From NCBI RefSeq assembly GCF_003286085.1, contig NW_020825336.1:1302001-1366000 (forward strand): 64,000 bases of DNA. Direction: 5' to 3'. The DNA is from Drosophila persimilis. Its lineage: Eukaryota > Arthropoda > Insecta > Diptera > Drosophilidae. Positions 22,191 to 34,092 of this stretch are shown here, one piece after another. A program made the translations under genes and the position numbers. A model generated the notes under the pieces. It saw only the letters and a list, made by a program, of their open reading frames with translations, made no database searches and was not told the DNA's origin. The stretch's first letter is position 1, and each line of letters opens with the position of its first letter.

Positions 22191-22689
22191 TGATGGCTGG
22201 GGACTGCCAACCTGACCGAAATTCCAAATGGCGTGCACGAGCGAGACGGCAGCTGCTGCTGCTGTACGGTACGTTGTAGTACGACGATGATGACGTCGAC
22301 GACGGGGTCCCGCTGAAACGTTGCTTGCATTTCAAAGATGGATTTTAATATTCTGCATGTGTGGAAAGGTCGCTGGCCGGTCTCGGGGCACGGACTCCTG
22401 CCACTGCCTCTCTCCTTCTGGCTTCTGGCTTCTGCCAGTTGGCATGGCTGTTATCCTTTTTCATCCCCCCAGTCCCCCCCAGTCCCCTTCTCTATGCTCT
22501 CCTTTTTGTACTCCCCTTTTTTTCTACGTCACCTTGATTTTGTCTGTGGCAGTGACCATGAATATATGTATAGATATATATGTATACACGATAGAGTCAG
22601 GCCATGTTTAGCCCACTTTGCATTGCCATCAAGTTGAATAAGACATGAATATCAAATTGTTTGAGCAGTCTACACACTTTCTTGGCCTG

Positions 22690-23330
22690 GCAACACATAT
22701 TAAAGGTTTAGCCAACACTAGTGGGCGATGCTTGTCTGGCAAACGGTTAGGGAATTATATCAGATTACAGAAATCCACTTGGGATAAGCACAGGCCACTG
22801 GAAACATCATAAAATTACTTAAAATTTGTATTAATATACTTCAGGGTCATTTTGGAGGCGCTGAACCAGCACATATTCGATCATTAGCCAACACTTTTGA
22901 GTAATGTTGGTATAAGAAGCAGCCATGGACATGGTATTTGGAGAACTGCACTCGGTATGAGGATAAGCCACATAAAACCATCTATAAAATCCATCTGGGT
23001 CCTTTTGCAGGCGCTTAACGAACATATATTTCATCTTTAGCCAACACTTCTGGGCAATGTTGGTATAGGAAATAGCTCTACACATGGTATTGTATAGAAA
23101 TCCACTCGGGATGAAGATAGGCCACATAAATCCCTCAAATATTAATCGGAATTAATACATTTTAAGCTCTTATCACATCTTTTAAAAGTTCTAAACCATA
23201 CCATACCAAGAAATAGTTAAGGAATAAATTGTGAGCTCACACAAGAACCCTCGAACGATAATCGTAAACCACCAGAAAGATCCTTAAATTACTTGAAATA
23301 ACAATGGACTCATTTTGCAGTTATTTTTCA
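22690..23330 (-). repeat. Diverged tandem array, period 153 bp, protein-like on minus strand
   Basis: The plus-strand anchor TAGCCAACACT recurs at 22709, 22885 and 23038 (spacings 176 and 153). Shared blocks include GAAATCCACT(T/C)GGGAT (first and third units), an ATGTTGGTATA block and GGTC(A/C)TTTT. A further degenerate edge starts near 23265 (TTAAATTACTTGAAAT, echoing 22813). The two right-hand units are about 80 percent identical over their best 81 bases by hand count. Translated on the minus strand they repeat SYTNI(A/T)QKCWL and RLQ(K/N)DP. The left unit has in-frame stops. I do not recognise the family. Confidence 0.85.
22831..23127 (-). pseudogene. Possible coding remnant across two 153-bp repeat units (98 codons)
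   Basis: Two 51-residue repeats are open in one frame. Over the best 27 residues, 17 are identical and most changes are conservative (K/Q, D/E, M/I, M/V, F/L). My count of nucleotide differences in that stretch is about nine at third positions, five at first and two at second, as expected if both units once evolved as protein. Against this, the more N-terminal half of the second unit is shifted by one base relative to the first, the third unit has stops, and no start context, splice sites or known domain are seen. It may be a decayed repeat protein, part of an old transposon frame, or satellite DNA open by chance. Confidence 0.2.
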
Positions 23331-23926
23331 GTTGCTTTACAACACTGACCCACCTCCCGGTGCTTCCAATTTGTGGCTGTAAGCATTTTGAATGCCTAAA
23401 AATATGAAGACAAAGCCACAAAACCGGACAAAACAGGACATGGCCACACAATAAGAATGAGACGAAGCGGAAAAAGCACAAAATTAAAGTTAAACGTTGT
23501 CCAGGATGCACGACTGGAGACACACTGGACAATAGGCGGGGAGGCCAGGGCCATTGCTGGAGACAATGGAAGTTAATATATGGGAAGATATAATAACTTC
23601 CGGTAATTTCAATTTTGCGAGAGCGAGAGACGGAGACTAAGATGGAGATGTCATGTCAGGCTTTGTTTGAGCCTTCCACAGTCCATATATCATTGAGTTT
23701 TTGCGGGGGTGGAGGGTGCCGGGTGCAGGGTGGAGAAGGATACTTAGCCAGCTACTTGCCTGACCATAAACTCCCAGATAAAGGAGACCCATCGAGCGAC
23801 CCATCGGCCCGTAGGCAAATGAAATGTGTAACGTTTTCCAAGTTTGAAAAGCGTGAAAAATTCGTAGTGGGACAGGGAGAAAAATAATATAAGTAAACTG
23901 CACATGTCAGAAAGTCAGAAAGGAGG

Positions 23927-23970
23927 GTCGGTCGGGGGTCGGCGTTGGCGTCGGCATCGGCGTCGGGGTT
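23927..23970. repeat. GTCGGC hexamer-like repeat
   Basis: Interrupted GTCGG(C/G)/GGCGTT units. The minus-strand translation is a Thr-Pro run. Confidence 0.75.
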
Positions 23971-24479
23971 TGGGTTTCAGTTTTTTTTTTTTCTTTTTTG
24001 GGCCATGAGCCATGGGGCATGGGTTGGTGGCATGACGAACCCAGGTCGATGATGATTCGAGTGGAGGGCCTGTCAGTGGCAAAGTCAAGACTTGGCCAAG
24101 TCATTTTTTTTTTTTTTTCTATTCGTGCGCGGCTCTGCGTTGTAGAGCTTCTCCTCCACGACACTAAGAAGCAATAAACCTAAAGGGAAATGTAATAAAC
24201 GAGAAAATCTTGTACGTGACCAACCGCATCAGGCATCGCAGGGTTGCCAGGCTCGGCTCCGGCTCCAGCTACGGCACAGGGCTGCCAAGGGTTGGCACAA
24301 ATGGACTTTTGCGAATGGAAACCAAAACAAAAAAAAAACAAAACCAAGTGGGAGAGAGATCCCCGAAAGCGGAAGCATTTTAAAGCGTAACGCTGGAGAG
24401 GGGTGGGGGGGTCGCAACACCCAAAAAACGAAATTCAAAATAATACAAAAAAAAAAGAAGTATTCCTAATCGATAACGT

Positions 24480-24571
24480 GTGTGTTGGTGTGTGTGCGTG
24501 TGTGTGTGGCAGAGGAACGTGTGGCCCACACAGCAGCAGTGGCAGTGGCAGTGGCAGTGGCAGCAGCAGCG
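24480..24571. repeat. (GT)n and GGCAGT hexamer array
   Basis: A GT-rich run (24480-24508) is separated by about 20 bp from five GGCAGT units bounded by CAG runs (24531-24571). Confidence 0.85.
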
Positions 24572-24654
24572 GAGCGAAGAAATCCCCACTACTTAGGCAC
24601 AATTTGGATGGTTATGGCCCACCAGAGACCAGAATCGATTTCGGCGAAACGTTT

Positions 24655-24690
24655 GCCACTGCCACTGCCACTGCCACAGCCACACTGCCT
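24655..24690. repeat. GCCACT hexamer array
   Basis: Five units of the reverse complement of the GGCAGT class, about 90 bp from the array at 24531. The pair is inverted and could fold back on itself. Confidence 0.85.
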
Positions 24691-24801
24691 CCTCAAATTC
24701 TACGAATGAATTTTGTTCGTTTGGGCGTTAAGCAAACTTTTTTTTTGCCGGTTTCCCTGCTGCCGCTGCTGCTGTCCTGCACAGCATCGCTGATAAGACG
24801 A

Positions 24802-24873
24802 TGCCCAAAACCAAAACCCAAACCGAAGCCCAAGTCCATGTCCAAGTCCAAGTCCAACGCGAAGTCCAAGTGG
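24802..24873. repeat. AAGTCC/AACCCA hexamer repeat
   Basis: AAACCC/AAACCA units drift into five to six AAGTCC units. It translates as a KPKPKP then KSKSKS run on the plus strand. Confidence 0.8.
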
Positions 24874-27285
24874 AGGAAGTCTTACGTGGAAATCAAAGCA
24901 CAGAAAAAGAGCACAGGAGTCCGTCCTCTGGCTTTGTTGACCAGGTTTTGAGCCTTAACTGTGATTTCTTCTTAATGGCGTGACACTAGACAACAGTAGC
25001 GGTGGCATCTCCAGCAGTGGTATCTGCAGCGGCCGCAGCTGTAGCTGTAGCTGCAACAACTCGTTGCAACAAGGCTTAATTACTCACTGGGAAATCGTTC
25101 ATCGCTGGAACACCCAGGCAGGCAGCAGGAGGATCACCCTCCACCTCTCCCGCTCCCCCTACCACTCTGATGCTTCCACTGAGATTTGCATGTGGACGGT
25201 GCCCCCCCATGGGGCACTGCCATATCGTAACAGTAAAAGAAATCCATTCCACAGACATTATACAGCCATAAAAATTGTAGCCCTGGCTCTGTCTAAATTG
25301 TCATAAGGCGATTTGTACAATGGCTTTCATTAAATTGAAGCGCATTTTTAATAAAGCGTAAAAAAAACCCCTCCCCACCCCCCCACAACATCCCGGGGAA
25401 AAACAAGAAAGAACTTTGCATAGGAAAATGGGGGGGGAGAAAAGCCAGCGAGAGGACTATCCCCCGTCCTGCGGAACATTGTGTTTAGCTCCCGCGACAA
25501 TTTTAATTTAATGATGCGGACTTAGTCCTTGTAATGGCCATCGCCGGGCAGACGGCAGTCCTTCGATCCGCGTGTCCTTTGCGCTACGTTTGTTAAATTA
25601 ACAGCCGCGTTTGTCATTTGCTGGGGAGGACACAAAAAAAAAACCATCCAGCTGAAAAGCGGAGCACAGGAATCGACGAGGCAAAATAAAAATAAAAAAT
25701 AAAAAAGAAAGAAAAAAAAAACGAAGCAAATAAAAGCATATGGAACCCACAGTCGGGAACAACCGGGAAATTAATTTAAATGATTTTTATGATGTCATTG
25801 CGCAACTGAGACGACGATTCGCTGGCGCCCTCCGCCCTCCCTTCCCCCTTCCCCTGGTCAGTAGTCCCTCGCCGGAAAAGACCAAAAAACTGAAACAATT
25901 TTTATACAATTATTTTTCAAATTTTTTTTTTTTTTGTTTTTGTTTTTGTTTTGTGTTTAGTATAAAATCTACACAAAACAAACTCTTAACTGCCGGAGTT
26001 TGTTTGCCCTTTAGCTACTGATGTTTTTTTGATGCTGCTGCTGCTGCAGTAGCTACGAGCGGTAACGAAATTCACGGTAGGAGATAAAAATGTTGCAAAT
26101 CGAAGCAACGATCAACAACCGGAGGTGATGAGCCGGCCAGGGGTACGGCCGGGCCGAAACGGTGCACCGCAACGAAGAACCGAAACCGAAGATCAAGAGG
26201 CAAAGGCAGAGGCAGAGGCAGTGGCATCCACAAGTCTGCAGTTGGATCGCAAAGCAATTGGATGTGCTGCCTCCTGGAGGCACTGCAGGCACAAATCGAA
26301 TCGAATCGAATGAAATTTGTATGCTCTTCTGGGTGGGGTTGGGGTTTTTTCCGATGGCTTTTAATGGCTTTGAATTGAATTTAATGCGATTTATTACCAT
26401 CAAAAAGTGTGTCTAAATGTTGCTTAAAAACAAAACAAAAAATAATTTTGCTATTTTTTGGTAAAGTAGATATCAGTATCCAAAAGATAATCCTACAATC
26501 CCACATACAAATCGATGAAAGGTTTCTTCAGAAAGCACAGAATATACCCCGAAATATCTCTTCAAATTATGCCATTAAATATTTTAATATTTGCTTGAGC
26601 TATTCTACCTTTCAGAAAAAACTTCTGAAAGTATCTTTTAAATGTATAAAAGATTTCAAAATAAATCTAGATCCTACATCGAATCTCTGCACTCCGTTAA
26701 TGCCTATTCGTATTCCCATTTCGGTGACATTTCCCTGGCAGACTTTTGACCTTTACGTAACCCCAACGAAACGCCGGATAGCCCCGCTGAAGAGGGTATT
26801 GCTCTTGAGAGGTCCGCCCGGCAAAGGCGAATGAAACTGAGACAAATGTGATAACCACGCAGCGATACGAGTACGAGGCATACTCATCGCACACCGCAGA
26901 CAGCCTTCTGCCTCCGAAGACACGACGCCAACATTGATGACGACAACAGCCCCAGAAGGAGGAGGAGCAGCCATGGGGATGGGGATGGGGAGGGGATGGA
27001 GGCCCGTTTGGTTGAGAAACTTCATGCACGGCACACAGAGAATTTATTGTCGATTTGGCGAGGTGTATCGACAACGCAACTGCTACTGGGCACACGGAGT
27101 GCACACAGAGAGCAATGCAGGCGCTGCCGCTACAGGCCTATCGGCCAGTGCAAATCTGCATCCGAAGCGAAACGGAAAGAGACAGAAGGCAGGAGAGAGG
27201 AGAGAGGAGAGACGGTGGAGCCCCACCGAAGAGAGCGGCAAGAAGAAGTCTCAGTCTCTTCTGCTGAGGTTTTAATTTGTACGCT

Positions 27286-27317
27286 GGTCCATGGGTCCAT
27301 GGGTCCATGGGTCCATG
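27286..27317. repeat. GGGTCCAT octamer repeat
   Basis: Four perfect copies of the 8-mer GGGTCCAT. In one minus-strand register they read as a repeated HGPMDPWT peptide, which is a translation artefact. Confidence 0.9.
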
Positions 27318-28480
27318 GCTTCTGCGGCTGCTTCTGCGCACCGAAAGGATGTGGGGAGGTGATGAGATGAAGTGCAGCTCCACTCGGGGCCTCGGCCTCT
27401 GCCTCTGCATCGCGCGGGTTTCGGCCCCGGCACCGGCACCGGCAATGGCCTGGCCTGGCCTGGCCTTCCATGCGCACAAGTTTCCTGATTTGCGCACTGA
27501 TAAGCCAGCCGCATGCCGCATGCCGAATGCCGCATGAGCGCGGTGGCAAGTGACTCCACAGTTGCGGGGCTCCCGGCATGATAAAGCCTCCCGAAAAGTG
27601 TGGATTATTTCATTTTGCTACGTTTTGTAGCCGCCCGCTGATGGCTGGGGCATGCTGCAGCCTGCTGTTGCCTGCTGTAGCCCGGTGCAGCCTGCTGTTG
27701 CCTCTGAAGCCTCGCGCTTCTGCTGTTGTTTTGCGGGTAATGAATAAATTTGCGCAATTTGTTAAGTGAATTCCTTTGTAGCGCGATTTTTTACGAGTCC
27801 GTTCGGCCTCTCTGTGTGTCTGTGGCGCTTTGGGTCTGCGGCAAGGAGGTACGGTGCAAAGTGTGGAGAATTCTGCATAGAATGCAGCATAGCTAATGGC
27901 AGAGCAATTCTCAGGTGTCTTTCCAGACAGATTTTTGAAGGTCTAATCGAATCTGTTAAATAATTTCCATTTTTCTTGAGTATTCCAAAACATGAATTTC
28001 AAGCATATTTTAAGCTATTATAAATAATCTTCTCCTCTTTGAAAATCGTATTTATTTTCGATATTTACATCATTTTATCAGATGCTCGTATGGCAAGACA
28101 TTTATGGCACCTTCCTGGCTTCCTTGCCCTATAAATCCCCCACTCCCCTCTCTCTCTCTCTGCCCACAGCGCACTCTGTGCACAAGACATAACAAGGCAT
28201 TTAAATGCATTTCCTAATCACCGAACCTCACCTCACCGCACAGCACCGCAGCACACCAGGCAGCAGACTTCACCTCGAGACTTACTCAAGACCTAACCCT
28301 TTTGCTGGCATTTCCCATAAAATCTCGGCACTTCCGCTACCAACAAGAATACTACATACGAGCACAAGCAGAATATTCATGCAACAGCAGGGCAGGGCCA
28401 GGCAGGGTAGGGGCAACGGGTGCGGGTTGCATCGAATGCTCTTCCTGCAACAATTTCCGCTTTGCTCTGGGTGCCGGCTG

Positions 28481-28504
28481 GCGCTCTCTCTCTCTCTCTC
28501 TCTC
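28481..28504. repeat. (CT)n microsatellite
   Basis: Eleven to twelve CT units. Confidence 0.95.
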
Positions 28505-28927
28505 CGTTCCGTCGGTCTCTAAGTCTAACAAATTCAAATTAGAAAATCCCAACATAAATATCTATGCATTCAGTCCGTTCTCCGTTCTCCGTTCTCGAAT
28601 CTCTCCCTTCCTTCCTTCCGCATCGTATGGGTACGGGTGGCTTGTAGTGCCCCGTGTTCAACAATAGATGTCGCTGGGCTGTGATTGCAGCAGGCCCCTG
28701 CCCTGTGTTGCATGTGGCAGGCATGTGTGAGTGTGTGAAGAAGGGTTGCAAAATGCACCCTCGTGCATGGCTCTGTATCTGTGTCTGATTTTTGCTGGAA
28801 TTCAAAAGATTTACAAATACTTGTGCACTCCTTTGGCAGTTGCACTTAAGCAGGGATCCTTACTCATCTCAGGCAGCGGCAGCCTCCTTAAGTGCAACCC
28901 CCGGGGCGGTGTGGCACCACTCTCGGT

Positions 28928-28979
28928 TCTCTCCCTCTCTCTCTCTGTCCCTCTCTCTCTCTCTCTCTCTGTCTCTTTA
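28928..28979. repeat. (CT)n microsatellite, interrupted
   Basis: CT dinucleotides in three blocks separated by GTCC and GTCT. Confidence 0.9.
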
Positions 28980-29297
28980 TCTGAACCGCTGAACCAATAA
29001 AAATGTACATCCAAAGTCGGGTGGGGGGGTTCTTTAAAGCAAAGATACTTGTCGTCAGCAGAAAATTGTTCACCTCTTCACTGCCTTCGAACAGACACTC
29101 CACAATCGCTCGCTCACTCACTCGCTCGCTCCTTGGGTTATCCTTTTCGGTGCGGCGCGGAGCGGGGCTCTGGTTTTCGCTTGATTTTCTTTTTTTTCTC
29201 CTTTTTTTTTACAGCACCCCAGCGTCTTGTCAGACCGAAATGTTTGTTCTGTTGTGTTCACCACTGTATTTGTCTTTGCGTTGCGTTGCGTTGGATT

Positions 29298-29315
29298 TTT
29301 TTTTTTTTTTTTTGT
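29298..29315. repeat. Poly-T run after GTTGC repeat
   Basis: Four GTTGC pentamers (29277-29297) lead into about seventeen T bases. No retrotransposon body is seen next to it. Confidence 0.8.
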
Positions 29316-29600
29316 TTTATATATTTTTCTTTTGGTTTTTTACATTGCTCGATTTTTGTTTATTTCGCTGACGAGGCAAAAGCGGAGAAACGCCACGAAA
29401 TTGTCAATACAGGGGCCACATGACAGGGAAAGAGGTAGAGCCGTATACTACGAACAAATCTGCAAAGGAAGGATACTTTCAAGTCGAATCTTTGGATACT
29501 CTGGCAGATATATGTATGACCTTTGTACGGAAGCTATATGATATTTCTTTTGATTTTGATCATGGCATGATGGGTGAAGCTTCTTGGGAATGTCTTGAGA

Positions 29601-29620
29601 TAGGTAGATAGATAGATAGA
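29601..29620. repeat. (TAGA)n tetranucleotide repeat
   Basis: Five TAGA/TAGG units. Confidence 0.9.
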
Positions 29621-30965
29621 ATCTCCAGAAGTCTTTTTTTAGTATATATGCATAAAAAGCAGGATATTTCCTTATCTCAAAAGAGTCTGAACAGAAGGGT
29701 TTTTCACAGAAACGTAGGCATTCAAAATCCTTCTCCTTATCCTTCTCAGCATTCCATAAATCAGATCAAAATCGTGATATCCCCCATCATAGAGTATAAA
29801 AACGGGCGGGCAAAGGACGCGCGCACCCACACTACGAGGCACTGTGGATATTTTATGAGTGGAGCTGCTGCTGCTGCTGCTGCTCCTGGAAACCTTCTCC
29901 TCATCGACTCGAAGGGTTAACAATGGCGCTGGTACGTCCAGCATCGCATCCTCCACCTCAGTGGCTGCTGCCGCTTCTGCTGTCATATGCAAAAAGCAAG
30001 AGAGAAGCGCGGAGAAAGCAGAGGGGGGGAGGTGGGAGCGACAACAAGGACAGCCGGGAGCAACACTTTTGATAACATTTTATTACAACGTACTCGTAGG
30101 TGTGATTTTTATGGTTTTTGCTATGCTCAACGGATTTTTCTTCTTTTCCTCTTTCCTTATTTTTTGTTTTTTTTGTCCTTTTACAGCTTCTGGTTATTGT
30201 TGCTGTTGTCTATGGCTGATTGCATTGGGGGTGTGGTGTGGTTTGGGGTGGGGGGTTTAGGGTTAAGGGATAGCCGCTGGGTGGGTGGGGAGCGTGTTCG
30301 GGTTAAAGGACAATCGCTGTGATAAGAATCAGTTCTGTGGTTGAGTGAAATTTAAGGGACTTTCCGATGGGAAATCAAAAGGGGCTTGCGTTTCCCAGAA
30401 ACACTCGAAGATTTCCGCAAAAAGATTTCCCCCCTCACCACCGCTCCGCCCCACCCAACAATTATCCAACATTTCCCATTGCATTATTTAATCGCTGACT
30501 CGTAAAACCGTTAGTTTCTTTTGGCTAATTGGACAAACAATCGGATAATAAATCAATGGACTCAACCAACTCCCATGTCAACGGAGTTGATTTTCCCGTG
30601 CCCACCTCCCATGTAATTGGCCAATGTTTTATACTGTTTGCCGTTAAACAATCGCCTGTTTTTTTCGCTTGCATTTTATGATTAATATTTATATCATTAT
30701 ATCAATATGAAATATTTTACGGCTTTCCACCCGACAACGAAACAAAGGCACCACTGAGACTGCGACTGAAACAGAAACAGAAACTGAAATTGAAATTGAA
30801 ACTGAATTATTCATGTGCCTAACGAGTAGCGAATAAAAACCGAATCAAATTATAAGAAACACAGGCTCGAACAACAACTAATTATTCATTATTTTGTACG
30901 AGATTTGCACATTAAAAAGAAGAAAAAAATAAAAAATATTGTCCGCTTGACCAAATGTGGGCCCC

Positions 30966-31029
30966 AGCATCGGCAGCGGCAGAGGCATCGGCAGCGGCAG
31001 CGGCAGCGGCTGCGGCATCGGCAGCGGTG
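30966..31029. repeat. GGCAGC/GGCATC hexamer array
   Basis: Ten hexamers alternating GGCAGC, GGCATC and GGCAGA. It sits 15-20 bp from an A-rich tract (30913-30940). Confidence 0.9.
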
Positions 31030-32417
31030 GTCTGCCTGCCTGTCGCGTCTGGTCTCTGGTTTAGTGGGTCAAGAAATCCAGTTTATTAACATTCAAATTA
31101 ATACATACAAATGACGTCTCCGCCGCCGCCGCCGATGGTGCATAATAATTAGCCGACACTGGCGCTAATGCTGCCCAGCCCTACAGCCAATGCGTTTGGA
31201 CCAAGGACCAAAATGAAAACAAAATATATACTATATTAAAAAAAAGAGAAAAAAACACACACAGAAGAGAAGAGAACCAACCGAGTATGAGAACAGGAGC
31301 ATTAGCATAAAATTAGAATTTGTAATTGCGGCGGCGCAACAGGCGGCTGCCGCCCTGCCCTGCCCAGCCCAGCCGTGCCCCTTGTGGCATGCGCCGTGCG
31401 CTCCTTGCCGCTTAATTAAAATGCAACCTCTGCTAGACGAGCGGCCGACCGACCAGCAAACAAGGAAGCGCCTGCGCAAAAGGACAACGCGCGCCCCAGC
31501 TTTTGAATTATTCAAATGGCAATGCGCATTGCCTTTTTGGCGTGTCGACTCTTTGATTATGCGCATAATTTTTGGTGAGAGTCGCCTCGTTCTTCTCCGT
31601 CTGATGATGCTCTGTTATGACAACGTGAGCCGCGAGGCGTGAGCCAGAGCCACAGCCAGAGCCTGGGCCACAGGGACAATAATTAAGTCATGCCAATTTG
31701 TGGCAGACTACAATTTTATGCCAATTTGGCGGCAGGTTGTTGTACACATCAAAATACCATCAACATCATATGTTTCGAGCACCACTTAAGGGATTATAAA
31801 GGAATTAGCCTAGTGAATCTGTTGATAAGGTATCAAACGCTTTAAATTTCTTTAAAAATATACCAAATTCCATATAATTAAAACCTTTCAAGCCATAAAT
31901 ACCACAAATACACAACCAAAGTACAAAAACCATTCCAAGACACTCCCCCTTTGGGTGGAGACCAACAAATCGAATCATCTCCCAATGCTGGTGGGTTCTG
32001 TTGGGTCTTCTGTGGCTGCCACTGATTCGATTTCCATGCAATTTTTGAATGAAAGTGCGGGAAATGTCATCCATAAACTATGCCGCCAGGTAAAAGGGTA
32101 ACCGCCAATACCCAATACCGAACCCCCAAGCCCCAAGACCCAATCCACTCTCCTGAAATGGAACTAAGCTCGAGCGCTTGTCGCACACGGCAGCGGCATC
32201 GGCAGCGGCGGTACATTTGCATGTGTAAAGTCATAAATAACGAGACAACATAACACTTAAAGCACAAACACCCAGACAAACATATAGTATAGTACATATA
32301 TAGAGACACTTTGGGCTGTAGTACATACCGCTTTCGGATGGGATGGCAGAGAGCACTCCAGTGTTCTCGCTATCGAGATGCGATATATGACAGCGGTCTC
32401 CCCGAAAATGCATGAGC

Positions 32418-32464
32418 TACGACGAGGACGAGGACGAGAACGAGAACGAGGACAAGGACCAGGA
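32418..32464. repeat. GGACGA hexamer repeat
   Basis: Seven to eight units of (G/A)ACGAG with GGACAA and GGACCA variants at the right end. Confidence 0.85.
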
Positions 32465-32789
32465 GACTTTGTTTGGGGAAACGGGCTTCTCCGGGTGTTC
32501 CTGGCCCGAGCTTATCAACTGCAAAATAAAAAGAATTTATTTCTGTTAGGAACTTTGCTCGCGGGTTATGCAAAAATTTGCAAAAGGGTGAATAGATAGG
32601 AAACTGGAAAGCAAAGAACAGAGGGGCAGGGCAGGGCAGCACAATGGGGGCTTTGGGGGGCCGGGCCGGGCAGGGCAGCAGCATAAATAAAAATAAGTAA
32701 CGAGCTCCACACAAATTGATAAAACAGTGAAAGAAAATTGCCGCACAGCCACAGCACAGAATCATAAAAGGGAATGAGCCTGCGATGGT

Positions 32790-32829
32790 ATGGGGATTGG
32801 GATTGGGATGGGGATGGGGATTGGGATGG
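32790..32829. repeat. GGGATT/GGGATG hexamer repeat
   Basis: Six to seven units alternating GGGATT and GGGATG. The minus-strand translation is an Ile-Pro run. Confidence 0.9.
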
Positions 32830-33010
32830 CGGAGTCCATATAGAAAAAGGAACAAAATATTGAACAAAAGCGTACGGGCACAAAAATGTTTGAAATTGAA
32901 TTTGATAAGAATAGGGAAAACAAAAACAGGTTATGGCTCAAAACGGAATGGAATTGTTGAAAAACCACGATGAATAAATGGCAGGAGGACATGTCCAGGG
33001 AAATAAATGG

Positions 33011-33062
33011 GAATATACTCGTATATTTGTACATACATATGTGTGTGTGTGTGTGTGTGTGC
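33011..33062. repeat. Self-complementary TATACTCGTATA motif and (GT)n
   Basis: ATATACTCGTATAT (33014-33027) contains the near-palindrome TACTCGTA, then GTACATACATATG, then eleven GT units. Confidence 0.85.
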
Positions 33063-34044
33063 ATGTACAGGAGAGCGAACAGATAATGAATGTGAATGGG
33101 AAATAACGAAAGTGTATAGAAAATAATGTATAGATAAAAGTCTAGGACAGTTTCAAGTTGCGATTGAAGCTTTACAGATTTTGTATATCATTTATCACAT
33201 TTATCAATCTTTAGATAATAGGTAACAGATATGATACCAAGAAACCCATCCATATACCACAGAATAACCAAAGATAACAATCCCTTTATCGTGGAATTAT
33301 AGCTGGTTGGAAACTGAATTCCCTTAATTCTTTTGCCCGAACCTCGTTAAAGAACAGATCTTACTTGGATAGAGTATTATCTACTACCATAACTTTAACC
33401 GAATTCCGTTCGTAATAGTCACAGATCTATTGTAAAGGCATGGTACTCTCTGAAACCTCAGCAATCTCCTTCTCCGACAAGTACAGCATGTAACAAAACA
33501 CCAAAATTACAACTTTCATTCAAAATACTCGCCCTGATAAACCCCTACCATATGTTTAGAGAGAGGAGGTCCATAGGTTAAGCCTTTTTTGCATACGGCG
33601 ACGGCGACACAGTAGCAAAACCCACAGTGAAAATTTTGCAACTGAAGGCCCCTCCAGGCGAAATAATGAAATAGAATTTGGGAAAAATTCTACAATGAAA
33701 ATTCGCTACAATGGCTCCTTCCAGTGGAACCACTGTGCCACTGTTCGATTGGGTTCGACCGAGGAGGGAAATAAATTAAATTTTCTAAACGACTGTGCAA
33801 CAGCACCCAAAGGCGGGAACCCCGAAAGAACGAAGATGAAGGAAGGCTTGAAGGAAGGACGGACGGACCGTCACAGGTTCACAATGGGATTTGCATACGC
33901 GAAAAATACGCTACGAGGAAAATTTCTTTTCACTTTTCTTTGCTTATTTTTTAGCATCCTAAGATCCTTCGTTTGTTTGTTCGTTTGCGCTGCACTGTGT
34001 CTCGAATTACGCAATAATAGCGGAGAAAGGATTACACGAGGACG

Positions 34045-34092
34045 GGAACAGGGACAGGACCAGGACCAGGAACAGGAACAGGAACGGCAACG
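34045..34092. repeat. GGAACA/GGACCA hexamer repeat
   Basis: Eight units of GGAACA, GGGACA and GGACCA. Minus-strand translations are Ser/Cys/Trp runs. Confidence 0.9.

Larger units (their letters stand above)
19440..22690. other. Non-coding stretch, repeat-dense
   Basis: No gene is supported. 19740-19800 is AT-rich. 21043-21700 and 21890-22330 contain many overlapping frames on both strands, all driven by GTC/GCT, CT and GGGC repeats. Nothing beyond simple repeats and unique DNA is recognisable. Confidence 0.65.
23340..26400. other. Non-coding stretch
   Basis: Unique DNA with T-runs (23978-23998, 24104-24118, 25922-25955) and simple repeats. A plus-strand frame at 24403-24951 is a translation of GGCAGT, CCACTG and AAGTCC repeats. 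The frame at 25740-26021 has an ordinary first 60 codons but ends in a poly-T tract and has no recognised domain. Confidence 0.65.
26400..31200. other. Non-coding stretch
   Basis: 26400-26690 is AT-rich and open on the plus strand without an ATG start near its beginning. 27960-28080 and 30520-30900 are AT-rich. 29160-29370 is T-rich. A TATAAAAA at 29795 precedes a weak initiator match (CCACACT) about 34 bp downstream and a polyAla/polyLeu CTG run, not enough for a promoter call. Nothing else is recognisable. Confidence 0.6.

Noticed and set aside
25740-26021. Frame starting MEPTVGNN as a gene start
   Set aside because: Ends in a poly-T derived Phe/Cys run, and no donor site or homology was recognised.
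29672-29992. 107-codon minus-strand frame with a Ser run
   Set aside because: The Ser run is a CAG repeat and the remainder lacks any family signature. A TATA box at 29795 points the other way.
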